NCBI GenBank assembly: GCA_900538885.1
Contig: UQAI01000046.1
Coordinates: 1-11,728 of the forward strand
DNA length: 11,728 nucleotides
From: an uncultured Mollicutes bacterium
GTDB lineage: Bacteria; Bacillota_I; Bacilli_A; ML615J-28; CAG-313
Reading direction: 5' to 3'
Part shown: positions 7,711 through 11,728 of the stretch, in pieces
Layout of the letters: each line of letters begins with the position of its first letter
Numbering within the stretch: the stretch's first letter is position 1
The notes under the pieces: generated by a model
What the model saw: only the letters and a program-made list of their open reading frames with translations
What the model was told of the DNA's origin: nothing
Database searches by the model: none
Position numbers and translations under genes: made by a program

Positions 7711-8598
7711 CTATTCTTCTTTATTTTCTACTGCTTCTTTAACTTCAGCAGCTTCTACTTTTTCTTCAACCTTAACAGGCACTTCTTCTACTTTTTCTTC
7801 AACTTTTTTTGCAGGACGAGGTTTACGAGGTTTTGCTTCTTTTGGAGTTCTAACTTCTTTTTGAACAGGTTCTTCTACTTTTTCTTCTTCTGGTAATACG
7901 TAAGGTTCAACAGCAACACCATTACCTTCAAGTACAGCATTAGCCATAACACCAACGATTAAACGGACTGCTCTTACACCATCATCGTTTGCAGGAATTA
8001 CGTAATCAACATCATCTGGATCACAGTTTGTATCAACTAGTCCAAATACTGGAATGTGTAATTTACGAGCTTCAGCAACTGCATTGTGTTCAGTCTTAGG
8101 GTCTACTACAAATAGAGCACCTGGAAGTTGTTGCATTTCTTTAATACCACTGAAGAAACCTTCAAGTTTAGCTTGTTCTTTTTTATATCCAGCAACTTCT
8201 TTTTTAGTTAATTTTTCAAAAGTACCATCTTTTTCCATTTCTTCAATTCTGTATAATTTGGCAATTGATTTACGAACAGTCTTGAAGTTAGTCATAGTTC
8301 CGCCTAACCAACGTTTGTCAACATAATATTGACCAGCACGGATAGCTTCATCTTTAATGATGTCTTGAATTTGTTTACGTGTTCCTACGAATAATACTTT
8401 CGCATTATTGTTACGAACGATTTCAACCATTGCAGCATAAGCTTCTTCAATCTTATCTGCAGTTTTTTGTAAGTCAATGATGTATACACCATTTCTTGCA
8501 TTAAAAATATACTCTTTCATCTTAGGGTTCCAACGGCGAGTATGATGACCGAAATGAACTCCTGCTTCTAGTAATTGCTTCATTGTAACTACTGGCAT
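7711..8598 (-). CDS. rpsB: 30S ribosomal protein S2
   Basis: Component of the small ribosomal subunit, needed for assembly of S1/bS21-region proteins and for initiation. The S2 hallmarks are clear: MKQLLEAGVHFGHHTRRWNPKM at the N-terminus (residues 6-27), FVGTRKQ (70-76), RWLGGTMTNF (96-105), FVVDPKTEHNAV (163-174) and the C-terminal IPANDDGVRAV (201-211). The S2 core ends near residue 235. The protein then runs on to 295 residues, about 50 longer than the usual 240-250. The extra tail is rich in Lys, Glu, Val and Pro: a basic centre (RTPKEAKPRKPRPAKK, 250-265) lies between acidic ends, with an 11-residue tandem repeat at 266-287. It is first in the rpsB-tsf-pyrH-frr unit, 20 nt before tsf, with its own promoter and a structured leader. 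Translation starts at the ATG downstream of GAAGGA. Identification is firm; the tail's role is unknown. Confidence 0.98.
   Translation of the reverse strand: MPVVTMKQLLEAGVHFGHHTRRWNPKMKEYIFNARNGVYIIDLQKTADKIEEAYAAMVEIVRNNNAKVLFVGTRKQIQDIIKDEAIRAGQYYVDKRWLGGTMTNFKTVRKSIAKLYRIEEMEKDGTFEKLTKKEVAGYKKEQAKLEGFFSGIKEMQQLPGALFVVDPKTEHNAVAEARKLHIPVFGLVDTNCDPDDVDYVIPANDDGVRAVRLIVGVMANAVLEGNGVAVEPYVLPEEEKVEEPVQKEVRTPKEAKPRKPRPAKKVEEKVEEVPVKVEEKVEAAEVKEAVENKEE
7752..7887 (-). repeat. Short repeats in the rpsB C-terminal tail
   Basis: A 19-bp sequence (plus strand CTTCTACTTTTTCTTCAAC) occurs exactly twice, at 7752-7770 and 7785-7803, 33 bp apart. Its first 16 bases recur at 7872-7887. The 33-bp spacing matches the 11-residue protein repeat VEEKVEEVPVK / VEEKVEAAEVK at residues 266-287 of S2. 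In-frame repeat expansion would explain the long charged tail. Confidence 0.75.
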
Positions 8599-8707
8599 TT
8601 TAAATTTCCTTCTTTCTTTTTATTTTGTTTGGCCGCCAAAAGAGTCCACGTACACCGCCACTAATGCACTAGACGACGCACTCATCTTTTGTGTGTATTT
8701 TTTTGCC
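8599..8707 (-). ncRNA. Structured rpsB 5' leader, candidate S2 autoregulatory element
   Basis: The leader of about 109 nt between the predicted transcript start and the rpsB ATG is unlike the AT-rich surroundings: positions 8630-8685 are GC-rich. It can fold into a long hairpin. The 5' arm 8683-8672 (GAGU, GCGU, CGUC in a row) pairs with three blocks: GGCG (8659-8656), ACGU (8651-8648) and ACUC (8645-8642). The blocks are separated by bulges of 4 and 2 nt, and a 12-nt loop (UAGUGCAUUAGU) closes the stem. A short second hairpin UUUGG-CGG-CCAAA follows (8640-8628), then an A/G-rich single strand with the GAAGGA ribosome site. Many bacteria control rpsB-tsf by S2 binding its own leader, so a feedback role is a reasonable inference. 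I cannot match it to a named RNA family by eye. There is no U-run terminator in it, so control at translation is more likely. Confidence 0.55.
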
Positions 8708-8714
8708 ATTTGAT

Positions 8715-8743
8715 ATTTTACCACATTTTTGTTTTTTTAGCAA
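8715..8743 (-). promoter_or_regulatory. rpsB operon promoter
   Basis: On the minus strand: -35 TTGCTA (8738-8743), a 17-bp A-rich spacer, and -10 TAAAAT (8715-8720) preceded by TGG, an extended -10. Transcription should begin near 8707. This is the only promoter seen for rpsB-tsf-pyrH-frr, fitting a strong sigma-70/sigma-A housekeeping promoter. Confidence 0.75.
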
Positions 8744-8781
8744 CTAATATCACTTATAATTTACTAACTTCTAAGTAGTTT

Positions 8782-8815
8782 AAAAGGATACACTAAATTT
8801 AAGGTGTATCCTTTT
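8782..8815 (-). terminator. Intrinsic terminator after the GNAT gene
   Basis: A perfect 12-bp inverted repeat (AAAAGGATACAC / GTGTATCCTTTT) with a 10-nt loop lies 11 nt after the GNAT stop. On the minus strand the stem ends in a T run (CCTTTTAAA). It separates the trmFO unit from the rpsB promoter. Its symmetry would let it act from the other side too, but no plus-strand gene is seen. Confidence 0.85.
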
Positions 8816-8826
8816 ATTAATTACTA

Positions 8827-9300
8827 TTAACATTTTTTCATTAAAGTAACAAAGGTTAATCCCTCATGTTCTTCTTCAGTATCAATTATTTCAAAACCTA
8901 GATGTTTATAAAATTCTAGATTATATTCTTCTTGAAGAATTGTATCAACATACCATGTTTTAACTTGAGGATTTTGATTAATAAAGTATTTTAATACTTC
9001 TGTACCATAACCTAGGGACTGATAACCACTTCGTAAATAAAATTGTGCAATTTGCATTATTTCGGGACTATCAAGTTCAAATCCAAAGATTCCTCCAATT
9101 ATTTCGTTTTTATCACAATCTATAATTTTATAATATTGTCCGAAACGATATTTAATGTTAAATTCCATACGATGTAAGCTCATGTGATATGGGTTAGTAT
9201 CAAAATCTCCATATTTATCGGCATATTTTTTGAATGCTTCTTTTTGAATTTTAAGCATTATTTTTGCATCTTCTAGTTGTACTTTTAAAAGTTTAATCAT
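8827..9300 (-). CDS. GNAT-family N-acetyltransferase, substrate unknown
   Basis: The 157-residue protein has the GNAT acetyl-CoA-binding fold. A beta-4 strand with GGIFGF lies near 69-74. Motif A is at about 86-105 (AQFYLRSGYQ, then SLGYGTEVL), in which Q94-x-x-G97-x-G99 is the pyrophosphate-binding loop. Motif B is at 127-139 (NLEFYKHLGFEII). There is no signal peptide or membrane segment, so it should be cytoplasmic. The start has a good Shine-Dalgarno (AAGGAG, 5 nt spacing). It follows xerC by 28 nt with no promoter visible between, and is the last gene before a strong hairpin terminator, so it is probably co-transcribed with trmFO-xerC. The acceptor substrate cannot be read from the sequence; small molecules, antibiotics or protein N-termini are all possible. 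Many Bacillota carry hslV-hslU-codY at this position, so this gene is a lineage-specific resident. The family call is firm; the function is unknown. Confidence 0.85.
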   Translation of the reverse strand: MIKLLKVQLEDAKIMLKIQKEAFKKYADKYGDFDTNPYHMSLHRMEFNIKYRFGQYYKIIDCDKNEIIGGIFGFELDSPEIMQIAQFYLRSGYQSLGYGTEVLKYFINQNPQVKTWYVDTILQEEYNLEFYKHLGFEIIDTEEEHEGLTFVTLMKKC

Positions 9301-9328
9301 AATTTCTCCTTAATTTTCGCCTTTTTAA

Positions 9329-10339
9329 TTAACGATTATTTCCTTGTTGTCTTGGATGATTTTCCATATATGACTTCTTTAATTGTTCTTTTGATACATG
9401 TGTATAAATCTGTGTACTCGATAAATTAGCGTGTCCTAGCATTTCTTGAACACTTCTTAAATCAGCACCACCATCAAGTAAATGGGTCGCAAATGTATGT
9501 CTAAGCATGTGAGGATGAACATGTGTATGCTCTGCAGCATGATCAATAATATTGTTTAAAATTACCCTTACTCCTCTTGTTGTAAGCGGTCCACCACGAT
9601 GATTTACAAGTAAAAAATCATTGTTTTCTAGTTCACATTTTAAGACAAGTTCTGGCCTTGCGACTTCAATATATTCTCTTAAAGCTTTCACTATATGTTG
9701 ATTCATTGGTACATATCTTTCTTTATGTCCTTTACCAAACACCTTAATCATTTCATTACTATAATCAATATCACTAGGGGCAAGACTACATAATTCACTA
9801 ACACGGAGTCCAGAACCATATAATAATTCCATAATCAACATATCGCGTTTACCGATTGCGGTGGAAGTATCAATTGAATTAAAGATATTATTTATCTCAT
9901 TTGGATATAGTACTTTCGGTAAAACTTTATCTGCTTTAGGGGTTTCAATCGTTTCAAAAGGATTATCATCGACTATTCCTTCACGTTCAAGGTAGCGATA
10001 AAACGTTCTTAAACTTGAAAGTTTTCTAGCTATACTTTTCTTTTTTAACCCTTCTGTCGTAGATAAATATGATAGATAATATCTTGGAACATTTGTTTTA
10101 GTAACCGTTAATAAGTTACCAAAATTATCACCTTTTAAGTATTCATAAAAGTCTTCAATATCTTTTATGTAATTTAAAACAGTATAATTAGAATAGTTTC
10201 TTTCTACTGCTAAGTAATTACGGTACATTTCAATTGCTTCAAGCGATCTATCTACTTTTTCTTCTTTTTTGGTTTCTACTTGTTTTTTAGTTTTAACCGT
10301 AGGTCTGACATTTTTTCTGATCATCGGTCTTTTATTCAT
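9329..10339 (-). CDS. xerC: XerC-type tyrosine recombinase (CodV)
   Basis: Site-specific tyrosine recombinase that, with a XerD partner, resolves chromosome dimers at dif. An N-terminal SAM-like DNA-binding domain covers about residues 32-125 and the catalytic domain about 140-325. The full catalytic set is visible: Arg179 (GSGLRVSEL), Lys203 (GKGHKERYVP), His277 and Arg280 (HPHMLRHTFA), His303 (LGHANL) and the nucleophile Tyr312 (IYTHVS). It has 336 residues against about 300 for the family. The excess is a Lys/Arg-rich N-terminal tail of about 30 residues (MNKRPMIRKN onward) with no counterpart in typical XerC. The chosen ATG lies within the trmFO end (8-nt overlap), with AAGGAG 10 nt upstream. 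An internal later start is possible but lacks an obvious better ribosome site. The context next to trmFO, with no phage or IS genes, points to the housekeeping XerC and not a mobile integrase. Confidence 0.93.
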   Translation of the reverse strand: MNKRPMIRKNVRPTVKTKKQVETKKEEKVDRSLEAIEMYRNYLAVERNYSNYTVLNYIKDIEDFYEYLKGDNFGNLLTVTKTNVPRYYLSYLSTTEGLKKKSIARKLSSLRTFYRYLEREGIVDDNPFETIETPKADKVLPKVLYPNEINNIFNSIDTSTAIGKRDMLIMELLYGSGLRVSELCSLAPSDIDYSNEMIKVFGKGHKERYVPMNQHIVKALREYIEVARPELVLKCELENNDFLLVNHRGGPLTTRGVRVILNNIIDHAAEHTHVHPHMLRHTFATHLLDGGADLRSVQEMLGHANLSSTQIYTHVSKEQLKKSYMENHPRQQGNNR

Positions 10340-11624
10340 CTTTTAGATACTCCTTTATTTTAAGAAGAGCACGATTAGCATACGCTAGTTTTCTTTCCTT
10401 CTTTTTAGTAGCATCGCTTAATGGAGTAAAAATACCAAAATTTACATTCATTGGATTAAATTCTACGTGTGGTGTGCTAATATAACAAGCGAGAGCACCT
10501 AAAGCAGTTGTACTATCTAAATCGAGAATACTTTTACCATCTAGTACTCTTGCCATATTAATACCTGCTACAAGCCCACTTGCAGCCGATTCGACATATC
10601 CTTCAACGCCTGTCATTTGACCAGCAAAAAAGATATTTGGATATTTAATTAATTGATAACCTTTGTTTAATAGTTTTGGTGAATTAATATATGTGTTACG
10701 ATGCATTACTCCATATCTCACAATTTCAGCATGTTCTAGTCCTGGAATTAACGCAAGTAATTTCTTTTGTTCGCCAAACTTCAAGTGTGTTTGAAAGCCA
10801 ACAATATTATATAAGGTCTTTTCTTTATTATCTTCACGAAGTTGTACTACAGCATATGGCCAACGTCCGGTTCGTGGGTCATCAAGTCCAACCGGTTTCA
10901 TCGGTCCAAACAATAAAGTTTGTTTTCCTCTTTTGGCCATATCTTCAACTGGCATACAGCCTTCAAATACTTTCATTTCAAATTCATGAGGAATAACTGC
11001 ATCAGCATGAATTAAAAAGTCATAGAAGACCTCAAATTCTTCTTTATTCATTGGACAATTAATATAGGCAGCTTCTCCTTTATTATATCTTGAAGCAATA
11101 AAGGCCTTACTCATATCAATTGATTCTTTGGTTACGATTGGAGCAACAGCATCAAAAAAATACATATAATCATGTCCAAGAAGTTTACCAATTTCTTTAT
11201 GAAAGCTATCACTTGTTAAAGGTCCACTAGCAATAATAACTGGTCCTTCTGGTATCTTTGTTACTTCCTCATTAATAATTGTAACATTATTCATTTCTTT
11301 TAGGGTATTTGTGATATAATCTGAAAACTTTGTTCTATCTACTGCAAGAGCACCACCGGCTTCAACTCTTGTTTCATCGGCAGCCTTCATAATGAGTGAA
11401 TCAAACTGTCTCATTTCTTCCTTTAGTAGTCCCACCGCATTTTCAATACTTGCGGCACGAAGAGAATTACTACATATCATTTCTGCGAATCCCCCAGTTT
11501 GGTGAGCTGGAGTCATTTTACCTGGGCGCATTTCATATAATGTTACTTCATATCCTCTTTTCGCAAGTTGATATGTTGCTTCACTTCCCGCAAATCCTGC
11601 TCCTATTACTGTAACGTGTTTCAT
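10332..11624 (-). CDS. trmFO: TrmFO, folate/FAD-dependent tRNA (uracil-54-C5) methyltransferase
   Basis: It methylates U54 in the T-loop of tRNA to m5U (ribothymidine), taking carbon from 5,10-methylenetetrahydrofolate and electrons from reduced FAD, in the cytoplasm. The 430-residue protein has the usual family length (about 435). An N-terminal FAD-binding Rossmann motif GAGFAGSE spans residues 8-15, followed by the TrmFO/GidA-type segment around 33-56 (MRPGKMTPAHQTGG, then CSNSLRA). Cys51 and Cys223 fit the positions of the two functionally important cysteines described for Bacillus TrmFO. A second conserved stretch, FFAGQMTGVEGYVESAASG, covers 332-350. The start is supported by a strong Shine-Dalgarno (AAGGCGGTGAT) just upstream of the ATG. 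It is first in its transcription unit, and its stop overlaps the xerC start by 8 nt. The trmFO-xerC pairing is typical of Bacillota. Identification is firm; the cysteine roles are from the family. Confidence 0.97.
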   Translation of the reverse strand: MKHVTVIGAGFAGSEATYQLAKRGYEVTLYEMRPGKMTPAHQTGGFAEMICSNSLRAASIENAVGLLKEEMRQFDSLIMKAADETRVEAGGALAVDRTKFSDYITNTLKEMNNVTIINEEVTKIPEGPVIIASGPLTSDSFHKEIGKLLGHDYMYFFDAVAPIVTKESIDMSKAFIASRYNKGEAAYINCPMNKEEFEVFYDFLIHADAVIPHEFEMKVFEGCMPVEDMAKRGKQTLLFGPMKPVGLDDPRTGRWPYAVVQLREDNKEKTLYNIVGFQTHLKFGEQKKLLALIPGLEHAEIVRYGVMHRNTYINSPKLLNKGYQLIKYPNIFFAGQMTGVEGYVESAASGLVAGINMARVLDGKSILDLDSTTALGALACYISTPHVEFNPMNVNFGIFTPLSDATKKKERKLAYANRALLKIKEYLKDE

Positions 11625-11645
11625 AATATCACCGCCTTATTATAT

Positions 11646-11674
11646 ATTATATCACGATTAAATCTTTTTTAAAA
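11646..11674 (-). promoter_or_regulatory. Promoter of trmFO-xerC-GNAT unit
   Basis: On the minus strand a perfect -10 TATAAT (11646-11651) is preceded by TGA, giving an extended -10 (TGATATAAT). The -35 at 17-bp spacing is weak (TTTTAA, 11669-11674), which an extended -10 can offset. The start of transcription should be near 11639, about 15 nt before the trmFO ATG. A second TATAAT-like match at 11639-11644 would put the start inside the ribosome site and is less likely. Confidence 0.65.
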
Positions 11675-11693
11675 GAAAATCACTTTATGCGAT

Positions 11694-11703
11694 ATTTGCA
11701 AAT
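11694..11703. repeat. 10-bp perfect palindrome upstream of the trmFO promoter
   Basis: ATTTGCAAAT reads the same on both strands and lies about 20 bp upstream of the trmFO -35 region. It could be a protein-binding site or simply chance in AT-rich DNA. No known regulator consensus is claimed. Confidence 0.3.
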
Positions 11704-11728
11704 CATTAAAAGTTTACTTAAATTAATA

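Noticed and set aside
8620..8709. A 29-codon minus-strand open frame (begins MAKKYTQK) covering the rpsB leader, possible leader peptide
   Set aside because: Its ATG falls at the predicted transcript start, leaving no room for a ribosome site. Its GCG, TCG and GTG codons are unlike the AT-rich neighbours and are better explained by base-paired RNA. A mapped start upstream of 8725 would reopen the question.
9329..10339. Tyrosine recombinase as the integrase of a mobile element
   Set aside because: It sits in the conserved trmFO-xerC order, overlaps trmFO, has XerC-type motifs throughout and has no phage, IS or attachment-site features around it.
331..11614. Plus-strand open frames of 60-120 codons, for example 331-690, 859-1149, 5933-6277, 8054-8326 and 10691-10996
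   Set aside because: All lie antisense within well-identified conserved genes and show no domain or ribosome site; they are frame shadows.

Overview
The window is a stretch of AT-rich bacterial chromosome in which all twelve supported genes lie on the minus strand. In transcription order, from high to low coordinates, they are trmFO, xerC, a GNAT acetyltransferase, rpsB, tsf, pyrH, frr, a small lipoprotein, uppS, cdsA, dxr and rseP. This is the classic housekeeping order of low-GC Gram-positive bacteria (Bacillota). TGA is a real stop codon here (uppS and cdsA end in TGA) and TGG encodes Trp, so the Mycoplasma/Spiroplasma code does not apply. The low GC, the standard code and the lack of hslVU and codY between xerC and rpsB suggest a reduced Bacilli or Erysipelotrichia-like lineage, perhaps an uncultured gut or RF39-like organism. 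That placement is inference.

Layout by transcription unit. (1) 11674-8782: an extended -10 promoter drives trmFO (tRNA m5U54 methylation), xerC (chromosome dimer resolution) and a GNAT acetyltransferase, ending at a 12-bp hairpin terminator. (2) 8743-5442: a strong promoter, then a structured leader of about 109 nt that is GC-rich in its middle, then rpsB, tsf, pyrH and frr (ribosomal protein S2, EF-Ts, UMP kinase, ribosome recycling factor), ending at an 11-bp terminator. (3) 5388-4710: a single lipoprotein gene of unknown function with its own promoter and terminator. (4) 4678-160: a promoter, then uppS, cdsA, dxr and rseP, each overlapping the next by 4, 4 and 13 nt, with a probable weaker terminator. 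This unit joins isoprenoid precursor synthesis (Dxr), the undecaprenyl lipid carrier (UppS), phospholipid precursor (CdsA) and intramembrane proteolysis (RseP), so it is an envelope-lipid operon.

The gene content is mostly conserved core, and I see no mobile element, CRISPR array, tRNA, rRNA or defence system. The points most worth a second look are the rpsB leader RNA (candidate autoregulatory element), the orphan lipoprotein between frr and uppS, the charged repeat tail on S2, the large RseP with two apparent PDZ domains, and the GNAT gene where many relatives carry hslVU-codY. Positions 1-159 and 11675-11728 hold no supported gene, only weak inverted repeats.
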